Notes under the pieces: generated by a model
The model's input: only the letters and a program-made list of their open reading frames with translations
Databases searched by the model: none
Told to the model about the DNA's origin: nothing
Shown: in pieces, positions 1 through 8,613 of the stretch
Numbering within the stretch: position 1 is the stretch's first letter
Layout of the letters: each line of letters begins with the position of its first letter
DNA from: Alphaproteobacteria bacterium
Lineage (GTDB): Bacteria; Pseudomonadota; Alphaproteobacteria; Caulobacterales; Maricaulaceae
Length of the DNA: 64,000 bases
Reading direction: 5' to 3'
NCBI GenBank assembly: GCA_024742735.1
Contig: JANSXV010000001.1
Coordinates: 620,001 to 684,000, forward strand
Made by a program: the position numbers and the translations under genes

Positions 1-228
1 ACGCAGCTCGGCCAGCAGCATGGCGACCTGGACCACATGCCCGTAATAGGGTCCGCCCGAATGGCGCGTCTGGCCCTCGTGCATACGCTTGGCGAAGTCG
101 TAGGCGCGCCGGATCAGATCAGCATCAACGCTGGGATCATAAGCGACCACGCGCGCGACAAGGTCGTCGGCGCTCGGGATCGCGTCGGCGGTCTGGAAGG
201 GCGCGGACGGGGTCGTGACCGCGCTCAC
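1..228 (-). CDS. rsh: RelA/SpoT homologue, N-terminal fragment (cut by window edge)
   Basis: Bifunctional (p)ppGpp synthetase/hydrolase of the stringent response; only the first 76 codons are inside the window. The fragment reads from a GTG at 228 and contains the start of the HD hydrolase domain: a helix ending in YDFAKRMHEGQTRHSG followed by YYGHVVQVAMLLAEL, which is typical of the RSH N terminus. It starts 3 nt after the rpoZ stop, so the two are probably co-transcribed and translationally coupled. No clear Shine-Dalgarno sequence precedes the GTG. The rpoZ-rsh order is common in proteobacteria. Synthetase, TGS and ACT parts would lie outside the window. Confidence 0.9.
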   Translation of the reverse strand, partial: MSAVTTPSAPFQTADAIPSADDLVARVVAYDPSVDADLIRRAYDFAKRMHEGQTRHSGGPYYGHVVQVAMLLAELR

Positions 229-231
229 GGC

Positions 232-603
232 TTAAAGTCGGCCGTCAGCCGGGCCATCGCGGTCGGATTGAAGCGCCTTCAGCATCGCTGCTTCGTCCAT
301 TTCAGGCTGCGGCAGCGCGGGAACGTCTTCGGCCTTCTGGCCGCCACGGCCATCGCGCTCGTCCTCATCCTCGCCCGGGATCACGCGCTGCAGGCCGGAC
401 ACAAGGCTCTCGGTCAGAGCAGGCAGGTCCAGCTTCTCCTCGGCGATCTCGCGCAGGGCCACGACCGGGTTCTTGTCGTTATCGCGGTCGATCGTCAGCG
501 AGGCGCCGGCGGAAATGTTCCGCGCCCGGTGCGCAGACAGCAGAACCAGCTCGAAGCGGTTGTCGACCTTTTCGATGCAGTCTTCAACGGTGACGCGGGC
601 CAT
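232..603 (-). CDS. rpoZ: DNA-directed RNA polymerase omega subunit
   Basis: Small RNA polymerase subunit that helps assemble beta-prime and is linked to ppGpp binding. The 123-residue protein begins [20 protein letters not shown] and continues with the conserved [10 protein letters not shown] helix, the core RpoZ/Rpb6 fold. The C-terminal 50 residues are acidic and low in complexity, as in other alphaproteobacterial omega subunits. An AAGAAGG-like ribosome site sits about 10 nt before the ATG. It lies 54 nt downstream of folK and just upstream of rsh, so folK-rpoZ-rsh may form one transcript. Confidence 0.95.
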   Translation of the reverse strand: MARVTVEDCIEKVDNRFELVLLSAHRARNISAGASLTIDRDNDKNPVVALREIAEEKLDLPALTESLVSGLQRVIPGEDEDERDGRGGQKAEDVPALPQPEMDEAAMLKALQSDRDGPADGRL

Positions 604-657
604 GGGCGGTTCGCCTTCTTAGCTGTGGACGGGCAGATCAGAGCTGGTCCTGATACC

Positions 658-1245
658 TTAGCGGGCCTGAGGCTTCAAGCCAGCCTGCGCAGCGCGCAGC
701 ACCCCGCCCGCCGGACGGCAGGCGGCCCGGTCGGTCTGAGGTGCGGCTGCGATCAGCGCCTGTATCGAGGTTCCGCTCGCAGGATGGGTCCAGTATGGCG
801 CGATCTCACGCAGGGGCAAGAGGACGAAGGCGCGTTCATGGGCGCGTGGATGGGGCAGCGCCGGCCCGCCGGCTTCGCCGGAGCGCACTTCGCCGCGATG
901 ATCGATCAGATCAAGATCCAGCGTGCGCGGCGCATTGCGTACGCCTCGGACCCGGCCGATGCGGTGTTCGATGTCGTGCAGCAAATTCAACAGGATCACG
1001 CTGTCGAGCGGAGTATCGAGCTCGGCGGCGCCGTTTGTGAAAGGCGGATCAGACGGGTCCGGCCAGGCGGGCGTGCGCCAGGGCCGCGACGTGCGCATGA
1101 CGCTGACGCCTGCAGCCTCCAGCGCAGTCAGCGCTGAATTGAGGTTTTCAAGCGGGCTTGAGCGCCCATATGATTGGTTGGCTCCCAGCGCGATGTAAAT
1201 GCGTCCGTGAGCGTGATTTGAACCCTTTGATACCGCGAAAGGCAT
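658..1245 (-). CDS. folK: 2-amino-4-hydroxy-6-hydroxymethyldihydropteridine pyrophosphokinase
   Basis: HPPK of folate synthesis: transfers pyrophosphate from ATP to 6-hydroxymethyl-dihydropterin. The 195-residue protein has the N-terminal IYIALGAN strand, the signature PRTLDLDLI (about residues 106-114, with the metal-binding Asp pair) and the LPHPRAHERAFVLLPL segment (about 130-145). The annotated ATG gives a 15-residue extension before the usual start of the fold and lies only 6 nt from the start of the divergent NYN gene, so the real start may be a rarer codon slightly downstream. Upstream member of the folK-rpoZ-rsh group. Confidence 0.93.
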   Translation of the reverse strand: MPFAVSKGSNHAHGRIYIALGANQSYGRSSPLENLNSALTALEAAGVSVMRTSRPWRTPAWPDPSDPPFTNGAAELDTPLDSVILLNLLHDIEHRIGRVRGVRNAPRTLDLDLIDHRGEVRSGEAGGPALPHPRAHERAFVLLPLREIAPYWTHPASGTSIQALIAAAPQTDRAACRPAGGVLRAAQAGLKPQAR

Positions 1246-1251
1246 GGTCCG

Positions 1252-1818
1252 ATGACCTTCTATCCCAACGAGCGCCTAGGCCTCTTCATCGACGGGGCGA
1301 ACCTCTACTCCGCCGCCAAGGCCCTGGACTTCGACATCGATTACCGCCGGCTGCTCGAGGAGTTCCGCAAGCGCGGGCGCCTGATCCGGGCGAACTACTA
1401 CACCGCGCTGATCGAGAGCGAGGAATACAGCCCGATCCGCCCCCTCATCGACTGGCTGGACTATAACGGCTTCAAGATCGTCACCAAGGCCGCCAAGGAG
1501 TATTCAGACGATACAGGGCGCCGGCGCATCAAGGGCGACATGGACGTCGAACTCGCCGTCGATGTCATGGAGGCGGCCCACTATCTCGATCACATCGTGC
1601 TGTTCTCCGGTGACGGCGACTTCCGCAAGGTGGTCGAGGCCGTCCAGCGCAAGGGTTGCCGGGTCTCCGTGGTCTCCACGCTTAAGTCCAGCCCGCCCAT
1701 GGCCGCAGACGACCTGCGCCGCCAGGCCGACGCCTTCATCGAGCTGGCTGAGCTGGGCAAGCTGGTTGGCCGTGAACGCCGTCAGCGCGATTACGACGAC
1801 GAGGACGATGACGCGTAG
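1252..1818 (+). CDS. NYN-domain (LabA/DUF88-like) protein
   Basis: Predicted PIN-like ribonuclease of the NYN family. The 188-residue protein shows the acidic metal-site motifs in order: LFIDGANLY (residues 11-19), KGDMDVELAVD (94-104) and SGDGDF (119-124). The end is strongly acidic (YDDEDDDA). An AAAGG ribosome site lies 8 nt before the ATG. NYN genes beside folK and rpoZ recur in alphaproteobacteria, which suggests an RNA-processing housekeeping role, but the substrate is unknown. It overlaps the following uracil-DNA glycosylase gene by 11 nt, so the two are probably coupled. Confidence 0.85.
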   Translation: MTFYPNERLGLFIDGANLYSAAKALDFDIDYRRLLEEFRKRGRLIRANYYTALIESEEYSPIRPLIDWLDYNGFKIVTKAAKEYSDDTGRRRIKGDMDVELAVDVMEAAHYLDHIVLFSGDGDFRKVVEAVQRKGCRVSVVSTLKSSPPMAADDLRRQADAFIELAELGKLVGRERRQRDYDDEDDDA

Positions 1819-2485
1819 GTCCGCTGCGGCGGTGAAGGACGCCGTGCCCGAGCCGCCGCGCAACTGCCCGCTCTGCCCGCGCCTGGTGCAATATCGAGCC
1901 GAGAACGCCCGGCAGAATCCAGACTGGTTCAACGGCGCCGCGCCAAGCTTCGGCGATGCGAACGCACGCCTGCTCGTGGTCGGGCTGGCGCCGGGACGGA
2001 CCGGAGCGAACCGCACCGGACGTCCGTTCACCGGCGACTGGGCGGGCGACCTGCTCTATCCGACGTTGGCGAAGTATGGCTTCTCCACCGGGACATTCGA
2101 CCCCGATGGAAACGACGATCTGGCGCTTGAAGAGGCCATGATAACCAACGCCGTGCGCTGCGTTCCACCGCAGAACAAGCCGATCGGCGAAGAAATGACC
2201 AATTGCCGACCCTTCCTGGCGGCGCGCATGGCCGCTCTGCCCCGGCTGGAAGTAATGATCGCGCTCGGCCGCGTCGCTCACGAGAACGTCCTGAAAGCGC
2301 TGGGTGAACGCGTCGCCGCCCATCCCTTCGCCCACGGCGCCGAACATGCCCTGCCCGGCCCGAACGGCGCGGTGACGATGATCGATAGCTATCACTGCTC
2401 GCGCTACAACACGAATACCGGACGGCTCACTGAAGGCATGTTCCACGAGGTATTCGAGCGCGCGCGGGAGATGTTGGGGCGTTAG
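1808..2485 (+). CDS. type-5 uracil-DNA glycosylase (UDGb family)
   Basis: Removes uracil and other deaminated bases from DNA. From the ATG at 1808 the protein is 225 residues. It has an N-terminal CPLC pair (C20, C23), the family motif [19 protein letters not shown] (about 59-77) and further cysteines in NAVRCVPP and SYHCSRYN, consistent with the four-cysteine Fe-S cluster of UDGb enzymes. The longer upstream reading frame is rejected because it would lie inside the NYN gene. It ends tail to tail with gatB, sharing 4 nt. Type 4 is less likely because of the GANRTGR motif. Confidence 0.88.
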   Translation: MTRRSAAAVKDAVPEPPRNCPLCPRLVQYRAENARQNPDWFNGAAPSFGDANARLLVVGLAPGRTGANRTGRPFTGDWAGDLLYPTLAKYGFSTGTFDPDGNDDLALEEAMITNAVRCVPPQNKPIGEEMTNCRPFLAARMAALPRLEVMIALGRVAHENVLKALGERVAAHPFAHGAEHALPGPNGAVTMIDSYHCSRYNTNTGRLTEGMFHEVFERAREMLGR

Positions 2486-3990
2486 CCCAGCAACTTCTTC
2501 TGCAGGATCTCGTTGACCGCTTGCGGGTTCGCCTTGCCCTGCATGGCCTTCATCACCTGACCGACGAACCAGCCCATGGTCTTGGGCTTGTCCTTGACCT
2601 GGGCGGCCTGCTCGGGGTTCGCGGCGATGAGCTCGTCGACGACCTTTTCGATGGCGCCGGTGTCGCTGACCTGTTTCAGGCCGCGGCTCTCCACGATCTC
2701 GCGGGGATCGCCGCCTTCCTCCCAGACGATCTCGAAGACCTGCTTGCCGATCTTGCCGGAGATGGAGCCGTCGGCGATCTGACCGACGATGCCGGCGAGC
2801 TGATCGGCGCTGACCGGGCTTTCCGTGATGGGCAGGCTTTCCTTGTTCAGACGGCCGAACAGCTCGTTATTGACCCAGTTGGCCACCAGCTTGGCGTCGG
2901 CCCCGCCGGCCAGAACCGCCTCGAAATAGTCCGCGCGGTCCTTGTCGGCGGTCAGCACCGAAGCGTCGTATTCCGACAGGCCCAGCTGCTCGATGAAGCG
3001 CTTGCGCTTGCCCGACGGCAGCTCGGGGAGCTTCGCCTTGATGTCGGCGATGAAGCTGTCTTCCAGCTCCAGCGGCAGAAGATCAGGATCGGGGAAGTAG
3101 CGGTAATCGTGGGCTTCTTCCTTGGAGCGCATGGAGCGCGTCACGCCGGTATTGGCGTCGAACAGGCGGGTTTCCTGATCGATCTTGCCGCCGTCCTCGA
3201 TGATGTCGATCTGGCGCTGGGCTTCGTACTCGATGGCCTGCTGGATGAAGCGCAGGGAGTTCACGTTCTTGATCTCGCAGCGCGTGCCCAGATGCTCGAA
3301 CGAGCCGGTTTCCATGAATTTCTCATAGGCGCCGGGCTTGCAGACCGAGACGTTCACGTCGGCGCGCAGCTGGCCCTTCTCCATGTCTCCGCCGCAGGTG
3401 TCGAGATAGCGCAGGATCGTGCGCAGCGTGCGCACATAGGCCGCCGCATCGCCAGGGCTGCGCACGTGAGGCCGCGAGACGATCTCCATCAGCGCCACGC
3501 CGGAGCGGTTCAGGTCCACATAAGTGGCGTTGGGATCAAGATCGTGGATCGACTTGCCCGCGTCCTGCTCCAGGTGCAGGCGTTCGATGCCGACGATGAA
3601 GCGCGAGCCGTCATCACGCTCGCACTCGATCTCGCCTTCGCCCACGATGGGGTGCTTGAACTGGCTGATCTGATAGCCCTGAGGCAGGTCGGGGTAGAAG
3701 TAGTTCTTCCGGTCAAAGCGCGAGAAGGCGTTGATCTGGGCATTCAGCCCCAGCCCCGTGCGCACCGCCTGGGCCACGCACATCTCGTTGATCACCGGCA
3801 GCATTCCCGGCATGGCCACATCCACCAGGCTCACCTGGGTGTTGGGCTCCGCGCCGAACTCGGTGGCCGCGCCGGAGAACAGCTTGGCCTTCGATTTCAC
3901 CTGGGCATGGACCTCCAGGCCCACAACGATCTCCCAGTCGCCGGTGGCGCCGGGAATGCGGTAGGTGTGATCGGTGTCGTCGAGCGGCAT
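2482..3990 (-). CDS. gatB: Asp-tRNA(Asn)/Glu-tRNA(Gln) amidotransferase subunit B
   Basis: GatB binds and phosphorylates the mischarged tRNA in the GatCAB complex, which makes Gln-tRNA (and often Asn-tRNA) in bacteria lacking the direct synthetase. The protein has the characteristic [13 protein letters not shown] start, the MPGMLPVIN and [19 protein letters not shown] motifs and a C-terminal YqeY-like helical domain ending in [12 protein letters not shown] use the ATG at 3990 (502 aa, AGGA about 8 nt upstream) rather than a GTG 30 nt earlier, because the family starts close to this point. gatB is about 2.1 kb downstream of gatA on the same strand, separated by two membrane proteins and an oxidoreductase. 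Confidence 0.96.
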   Translation of the reverse strand: MPLDDTDHTYRIPGATGDWEIVVGLEVHAQVKSKAKLFSGAATEFGAEPNTQVSLVDVAMPGMLPVINEMCVAQAVRTGLGLNAQINAFSRFDRKNYFYPDLPQGYQISQFKHPIVGEGEIECERDDGSRFIVGIERLHLEQDAGKSIHDLDPNATYVDLNRSGVALMEIVSRPHVRSPGDAAAYVRTLRTILRYLDTCGGDMEKGQLRADVNVSVCKPGAYEKFMETGSFEHLGTRCEIKNVNSLRFIQQAIEYEAQRQIDIIEDGGKIDQETRLFDANTGVTRSMRSKEEAHDYRYFPDPDLLPLELEDSFIADIKAKLPELPSGKRKRFIEQLGLSEYDASVLTADKDRADYFEAVLAGGADAKLVANWVNNELFGRLNKESLPITESPVSADQLAGIVGQIADGSISGKIGKQVFEIVWEEGGDPREIVESRGLKQVSDTGAIEKVVDELIAANPEQAAQVKDKPKTMGWFVGQVMKAMQGKANPQAVNEILQKKLLG

Positions 3991-4088
3991 GGCGGGCGTC
4001 CTGTCAGGGAAATGTTGCACCTGCGTTTGAAGACGCGTCGCGGCGTTGCGTCAAGCGGGGCGGTGTCATGATCGAAGGCGACGGTCAG

Positions 4089-4240
4089 CACCCCACCCCG
4101 GCCCTCCCCTCAAGGGGAGGGAGAAACATTGTCCCTTCAGCGCGCTGGAGGATGCGGCGACAGGCGCCGCTACGGCGTTGATACACATGAGGAAGGGGCG
4201 ACCCGCTCCCTCCCCCTCGGGGGAGGGCCGGGGTGGGGGC
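4089..4240. repeat. family A composite inverted repeat, copy 1
   Basis: A 152-nt element between gatB and the MDR gene. The left arm (4089-4123) and right arm (4205-4240) are G/C-run palindromes (CCCTCCCCTCAAGGGGAGGG and CTCCCTCCCCCTCGGGGGAG at their cores) that are also inverted relative to each other, around an 82-nt centre. The first 35 nt of the left arm are identical to those at 57302-57336, and 33 nt of the right arm to 57429-57461, while the centres differ. Interspersed REP/MITE-like element; no gene inside. Confidence 0.8.
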
Positions 4241-4242
4241 GC

Positions 4243-5226
4243 CTAAACCCGCACCACGACAGCGCCGATCTTCACCGCGTCCTCCACCCGGCGATGGGCG
4301 TCGGCGGTCTCCTCCAGGTCGAAGACGCGGTCGAGGCGCGGCGTCAGGGCGCCGGCCCCGAGCGCGCGCACGACATCGCTCACCGCCCTGGCCCGTTGCT
4401 CCAGCGTGAGCTTGTAGACGAACACGCTGTGCACGCTGATATTCCTGAACATCAGGTCATAGAAGGCCAGCTCCGGCGTGCGCTCGCCTTCCGAGCCGTA
4501 GGACGCGATGGAGCCATGCTCGCGAAGCACGGCGAGGGACTGGCGCAGGTTCGCGCCGAATTCCACCTCGACGACATGATCCACGCCATGGCCGTTCGTG
4601 GCGCTCTCTACGGCCTCGGCGACGTCCTGACGGCGATAGTCGATGACTTCATCCGCGCCCGCCGCCCAGGCCGCTTCGGCCTTCTCCGGGCTGGAGACAG
4701 TCGTCAGCACCTGAGCCGCGCCAAAGAATTTCGCCAGCTGAATCGCCTGATGGCCGACCGCACCGGCGCCGCCGGTGACCAGCACGACGCGCCCGTCCAC
4801 GGGTCCGCCCGCCGTCACAGCCCGATGAGCCGTCAGCGCGGGCACACCCAGCGCAGCGCCGGCGTCAAAGCTCACGGCGTCCGGCAAGGGCGCGGTGAAT
4901 TCGGCTGGCAGGACGCACACCTCGGCGCACGTTCCGCCCGCGCGCTGGAAGGCGGCGTTGAAGGTCCAGACCCGTTCCCCGATACGAGCCGGATCCACGC
5001 CTTCGCCCACCGCCTTGATGACGCCGGCGCCATCGCTGTGCGGGATCTGGCGCGCGACCGCCATGGGTCCGCGTGCGCCGGTACGCATCTTCACGTCGGA
5101 GGGATTGACGCCTGAGGCCTTGATCCAGACCGCCACCTCGCCGGGACCAGGCTGCGGCTCGTCCAGCTCGCTGAGCGTGAGGACATTCTCGGCCCGGCCT
5201 TGGGTCTCGTACCAGATGGCGCGCAT
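4243..5226 (-). CDS. zinc-free medium-chain dehydrogenase/quinone reductase-like protein
   Basis: NAD(P)H-dependent oxidoreductase of the MDR superfamily, quinone-reductase branch. The 327-residue protein has the GroES-like N domain with ASGVNPSDVKMR, the SDGAGV segment and the nucleotide-binding loop VTGGAGAVGHQAIQLAK (about residues 150-167). The structural and catalytic zinc cysteines of alcohol dehydrogenases are absent. A strong AGGAG site is 8 nt before the ATG. It lies between repeat elements in the gatA-gatB interval. Substrate unknown; a quinone or enone is likely from the family. Confidence 0.85.
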   Translation of the reverse strand: MRAIWYETQGRAENVLTLSELDEPQPGPGEVAVWIKASGVNPSDVKMRTGARGPMAVARQIPHSDGAGVIKAVGEGVDPARIGERVWTFNAAFQRAGGTCAEVCVLPAEFTAPLPDAVSFDAGAALGVPALTAHRAVTAGGPVDGRVVLVTGGAGAVGHQAIQLAKFFGAAQVLTTVSSPEKAEAAWAAGADEVIDYRRQDVAEAVESATNGHGVDHVVEVEFGANLRQSLAVLREHGSIASYGSEGERTPELAFYDLMFRNISVHSVFVYKLTLEQRARAVSDVVRALGAGALTPRLDRVFDLEETADAHRRVEDAVKIGAVVVRV

Positions 5227-5282
5227 GGGGGAACTCCTGGCTTTAAGACGAACACGCTACCTGAAACCCCGGCCCAGCGCAG

Positions 5283-5433
5283 CCGCCGCCCCCTCTCCCC
5301 TTCCTTTGGGAGGGGAGAGGGCCGGGGTGAGGGGTGGGCGGCACAAGACGATCCGGCGGAACGCGGAACGGCGCCGGCGATCCCCCTCACCCTGACCCTC
5401 TCCCCCTTGGACCAAGGGGGAGAGGGGGCGGCG
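5283..5433. repeat. family A composite inverted repeat, copy 2 (divergent)
   Basis: A 151-nt intergenic element between the MDR gene and the 72-residue membrane protein. Two arms, 5283-5335 and 5382-5433, each hold a palindrome (CCCTCTCCCC..GGGGAGAGGG; CTCTCCCCC TTGGACCAA GGGGGAGAG) and are inverted relative to each other (GGGGTGAGGGG against CCCCCTCACCC). It is less similar to copy 1 than the 57.3-kb copy. Much of the 5227-5442 gap is this element. Confidence 0.75.
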
Positions 5434-5442
5434 CCGCTGCGC

Positions 5443-5661
5443 CTAGCTTTTTCGATTGGAGTCGTCCGCCATCTTGTCCAGGCTCGCCTTCAGCCGGGTG
5501 AAGAACACCACGTTCAGCAGCCCGATCACGCCGGTGACCGTCAGCGTGATCCCGATGGCGCTCTGCCACCCGCCCTCACCGATGAGACGCCCGGTGGCGA
5601 GCAAGGCGCCGAACAGGGCGACCAGCCCGAAGGCGATGAGGAGGATGCGGGGGAGCTTCAT
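5443..5661 (-). CDS. small two-helix membrane protein
   Basis: A 72-residue protein I do not recognise. It has two hydrophobic segments (about residues 5-23 and 34-53) joined by a short loop with GEGGW, and a charged C terminus. Its ATG overlaps the stop of the preceding 151-residue membrane gene by 4 nt, so the two are probably co-translated. The pair sits between gatA and the MDR gene. No function can be assigned from sequence. Confidence 0.6.
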   Translation of the reverse strand: MKLPRILLIAFGLVALFGALLATGRLIGEGGWQSAIGITLTVTGVIGLLNVVFFTRLKASLDKMADDSNRKS

Positions 5662-6113
5662 TGGAACAGGCGTCGCACTTCAGGGTGCCGTTGCACAAGG
5701 AGCTGCGTCACACCGCAAGCCAGAAGCAGCACGAGCCACGCAACGCCGATCGCAAACGAGAACATTTCCGCGCCTCTAAGGCCTTCGGCGACGCCGCCAA
5801 GAGCAAAGTCAAGGTAAGCAAGTAGCAAGGCAGGAGGGGCAAGGGCCGCAAGGCTTAGCGCAAACTTACCGCCGCCAATAAACACCGCAGCCAGCCTGCA
5901 AGCGAAGATGTATATGAATACCAACAAGATATGGACAACAATGATTATGATCATCCCGGGCCCATAGACCCGACCGCTATCAATCAGGGCGGACACCACA
6001 GACCCTGCTATCGCGCCCAATGCTGCGCCAAGCACAACATGAACGACCAGTTCGCCCGGCAGGGGTACGCGCAGATCATTCAGTTGCCGAAAAATCCAAT
6101 CCTTGAGCTGCAT
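5658..6113 (-). CDS. hypothetical membrane protein, about four helices
   Basis: A 151-residue membrane protein of unknown function with about four hydrophobic segments: roughly residues 23-45, 51-75, 83-105 and 115-138. The second includes a run of isoleucines (GMIIIIVVHILLVFIYIF). Its DNA is visibly richer in A/T than the genes around it, with several codons rare in this window (ata, aaa), which suggests a different origin. It starts 9 nt after gatA ends and overlaps the 72-residue gene by 4 nt. The pair may be a recent insertion into the gat interval. Confidence 0.65.
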   Translation of the reverse strand: MQLKDWIFRQLNDLRVPLPGELVVHVVLGAALGAIAGSVVSALIDSGRVYGPGMIIIIVVHILLVFIYIFACRLAAVFIGGGKFALSLAALAPPALLLAYLDFALGGVAEGLRGAEMFSFAIGVAWLVLLLACGVTQLLVQRHPEVRRLFQ

Positions 6114-6122
6114 CTCTAAGGC

Positions 6123-7601
6123 TTACCACCAGCGCTTCGGCTTCGCCTTGAACCCGGCCGCATCCTCAATCGCCCCGGCCACCGTGAACATGGTCGCTTC
6201 GTCCAGCGCCTTGGTGATCACCTGAAGGCCCAGCGGCAGGCCGCTCGCGTCGAGGCCCGCCGGCACGCTCATGGCCGGAACGCCTGCGATGTTGGCGGTC
6301 ACGGTGAAGATGTCGTTCAGGTACATCTCGATGGGATCGGCCTTGGCTTTCGAGCCGATGCCGAACGCTGCGCTGGGCGTCGTCGGGGTCAGGATGGCGT
6401 CGACTTGAGCAAAGGCCCGCTCGAAATCTTCCAGAATTTTCCGGCGTACTTTCAGGGCCTTGAGGTAGTACGCATCGTAATAGCCTGCGCTCAGCACATA
6501 GGTGCCGATGAGGATGCGGCGCTGGACTTCCTTGCCGAAGCCGGCCGCGCGCGTCTTCTCATAGGTGTCGATCAGATCCTCGCCCTCGACCCGCGCGCCG
6601 TAGCGCATGCCGTCATAGCGGGCCAGGTTCGAGGAGGCCTCCGCCGGGGCGATGATGTAGTAGGCCGGCAGGGCGTATTTCGTCATGGGCAGGGAGATGT
6701 CCACCACCTCCGCACCCGCCGCGCGCAGCCATTCGGCGCCCTTACTCCACAGGGTCTCGATCTCGCCGGGCATGCCGTCCATGCGGTATTCCTTGGGCAC
6801 GCCGATCTTCAGACCCTTGACCGACTTGCCGACCGCTTCGACCCAGTTCGGAACCTCGCCGGGATAGGAGGTGGAGTCCTTGGGATCATGGCTGGCCATG
6901 ACCTGGGTCAGAAGGGCGGAGTCTTTCACCGTCTTGGCGAACGGGCCGGGATGATCGAGCGAAGAGGCGAACGCCACCACGCCCCAACGCGAGCAGCGGC
7001 CATAGGTCGGTTTCACTCCGACAAGGCCGGTGAAGGCCGCCGGCTGGCGGATGGACCCGCCTGTGTCGGTGCCTGTGGCGCCATAGCTGATGCCGGCCGC
7101 CAACGCAGACGCCGAGCCGCCCGACGAACCGCCCGGGACAAGGTTCTCGTCCGAGCCTTCAGCGCGCCAGGGATTGATCACGGGGCCGGTGTTCGCTGTT
7201 TCGTTCGACGAGCCCATGGCGAACTCGTCCATGCTCGTCTTGGCGAAGAAGACCGCGCCAGCGTCCCACAGATTCTGGGTGACCGAGGACTCATAGGTCG
7301 GCTCAAAGCCCTTGAGGATATTGGAGCTCGCCGTGGTGGTGACGCCCTTGACCGCGAACAGGTCCTTGATCGCGATGGGCGCGCCGTCCAGCACGCCCGC
7401 CTCCCCTTTCGCGCGGCGCGCGTCGGAGGCCCTGGCCATGTCCACGGCGCGAGCCCCGTCGATGACGGTGAACGCGTTGAGCGCGGGTTGCGCGGCTTCA
7501 GCGGCGCTGACCGTGGCCTCGGCCAGCTCGACGGCGGTGAAGTCCTTCGCCTCAAGCCCGGCGAGCACGTCTGTCAGGGAGAGCGCGGAAAAATCGGTCA
7601 T
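6123..7601 (-). CDS. gatA: Asp-tRNA(Asn)/Glu-tRNA(Gln) amidotransferase subunit A
   Basis: Amidase subunit that releases ammonia from glutamine or asparagine for the GatB active site. The 492-residue protein carries the amidase signature with the Ser-cis-Ser-Lys triad: Lys in PIAIKDLF, the GGSSGGSA loop and the nucleophile region [12 protein letters not shown]. Length matches the family. It begins 5 nt after gatC, as in most gatCA operons. Two small membrane genes follow immediately on the same strand. Confidence 0.97.
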   Translation of the reverse strand: MTDFSALSLTDVLAGLEAKDFTAVELAEATVSAAEAAQPALNAFTVIDGARAVDMARASDARRAKGEAGVLDGAPIAIKDLFAVKGVTTTASSNILKGFEPTYESSVTQNLWDAGAVFFAKTSMDEFAMGSSNETANTGPVINPWRAEGSDENLVPGGSSGGSASALAAGISYGATGTDTGGSIRQPAAFTGLVGVKPTYGRCSRWGVVAFASSLDHPGPFAKTVKDSALLTQVMASHDPKDSTSYPGEVPNWVEAVGKSVKGLKIGVPKEYRMDGMPGEIETLWSKGAEWLRAAGAEVVDISLPMTKYALPAYYIIAPAEASSNLARYDGMRYGARVEGEDLIDTYEKTRAAGFGKEVQRRILIGTYVLSAGYYDAYYLKALKVRRKILEDFERAFAQVDAILTPTTPSAAFGIGSKAKADPIEMYLNDIFTVTANIAGVPAMSVPAGLDASGLPLGLQVITKALDEATMFTVAGAIEDAAGFKAKPKRWW

Positions 7602-7606
7602 GGCCC

Positions 7607-7894
7607 CTACTCCACGCTCTTGGGCACCACGAAGAAGCCCTCTTCGGACTTCGGCGCGTTTTTCAGGATGTCGTCGCGGATGCCGCCATCGGTGACGTCA
7701 TCGCTCCGGCGCGGCAGGACGGTCGGCGCGGCCGTCGTCATGGGCTCCACGCCCCCCACATCGACCTCGTCGAGCTGCTCGACCCATTTGAGAATGCCGT
7801 TGAGCTCGTCGGTGAGCGCGTCGAGCCGGTCAGCAGGCTCGGCGATGCGGGCCAGCGCCGCAATGCGCCGGACATCGTCCTTGGTGACGGACAT
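7607..7894 (-). CDS. gatC: Asp-tRNA(Asn)/Glu-tRNA(Gln) amidotransferase subunit C
   Basis: Small linker subunit that wraps around GatA and GatB. From the ATG at 7894 it is 95 residues and begins [20 protein letters not shown], the typical GatC opening; the centre has [15 protein letters not shown] and the end [14 protein letters not shown] lies 8 nt upstream of this ATG. A longer frame upstream reads into repeat DNA and is rejected. First gene of a minus-strand group gatC-gatA-membrane pair. Confidence 0.95.
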   Translation of the reverse strand: MSVTKDDVRRIAALARIAEPADRLDALTDELNGILKWVEQLDEVDVGGVEPMTTAAPTVLPRRSDDVTDGGIRDDILKNAPKSEEGFFVVPKSVE

Positions 7895-7984
7895 GAAGGA
7901 GGCTCCGGATATGAAAAGCGAAATCGTCAGGACGCGTAGCAACGCCGGTGCTGCAGCGCAAGACAAGGGCCTCCTCATCTTTCA

Positions 7985-8073
7985 TTCCCCGGCTTGTCCG
8001 GGGAACCCAATCCGCAACGTCAAAGCGGAGCGCCGCCCATCCGGAATGGATGGCCCGGACGCGCCGGGCCGTG
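7985..8073. repeat. cluster of short palindromes upstream of gatC
   Basis: Between gatC and ruvX, which are divergent, lie several short dyads: TTCCCCGG cttgt CCGGGGAA at 7985-8005, a CCATCC..GGATGG dyad near 8038-8054 and GGCCCGG..CCGGGCC near 8053-8071. This resembles the interspersed palindromic repeats elsewhere in the window but does not align over its whole length with them. It fills most of the shared upstream region, so promoters may overlap it. Confidence 0.5.
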
Positions 8074-8130
8074 ACAATTGAGAGGTTCAATCCCCTTCCC
8101 CCGCCCATCACAGACGCCTAAACACGCCCC

Positions 8131-8613
8131 ATGATCTTCGCCCACCCCGCCCTTCTCCCGGACGGCCCGCTCATGGCCGTCGATCCCGGCTCCAAGACGC
8201 TGGGCGTGGCGGTGTGCGATGCCCAGCGCACGGTGGTGACTCCGCTGGAGACGATCCTGCGCACCAAGTTCACCTTCGACGCCAAGACGCTGCTGGAGCT
8301 ATACGACGAGCGCAAGTGCAAGGGGCTGGTGATCGGCCTGCCCCTCCACATGGATGGCGGGGACGGGCGGCGGGCCCAGTCCTCGCGCAGCTTTGTCACG
8401 AACCTTCTGCGCATCCGCGATCTGCCGGTCTGTTATCAGGACGAACGGCTGACCACGTTCGGCGCCATGGAGCAGCTGATCGAGGCCGGCGTGAAACCCT
8501 CCGCGCGCAAGGATCTGGTCGACGCCCAGGCCGCCGCCCTGATCCTGGAAGCGGCCATCGACCGGGCCGCCGAAGGTCCGCCCAAGCCTGAAGACGGCGG
8601 GCCGCTGGCGTGA
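8131..8613 (+). CDS. ruvX: RuvX/YqgF-type RNase H-fold nuclease (pre-16S rRNA processing)
   Basis: Putative Holliday junction resolvase or 16S rRNA 5'-end maturation nuclease of the RNase H fold. The 160-residue protein has the first catalytic Asp in MAVDPGSKTLGVAV (D18), the VIGLPLHMDG strand, DERLTT and a C-terminal Asp in DLVDAQAAA. Length is about family average with a short C-terminal tail. Its TGA overlaps the GTG of the next carrier gene by 4 nt, so it heads a plus-strand run. Confidence 0.88.
   Translation: MIFAHPALLPDGPLMAVDPGSKTLGVAVCDAQRTVVTPLETILRTKFTFDAKTLLELYDERKCKGLVIGLPLHMDGGDGRRAQSSRSFVTNLLRIRDLPVCYQDERLTTFGAMEQLIEAGVKPSARKDLVDAQAAALILEAAIDRAAEGPPKPEDGGPLA

Noticed and set aside
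2521-4071. 516-codon open frame antisense to gatB
   Set aside because: Shadow of gatB; composition is not protein-like and there is no separate start signal.
4089-5433. CRISPR array
   Set aside because: Repeats are inverted pairs with no regular direct-repeat/spacer pattern and no cas genes.
6405-8081. 558-codon open frame antisense to gatA/gatC
   Set aside because: Covers two confident genes on the other strand and reads through repeat DNA.
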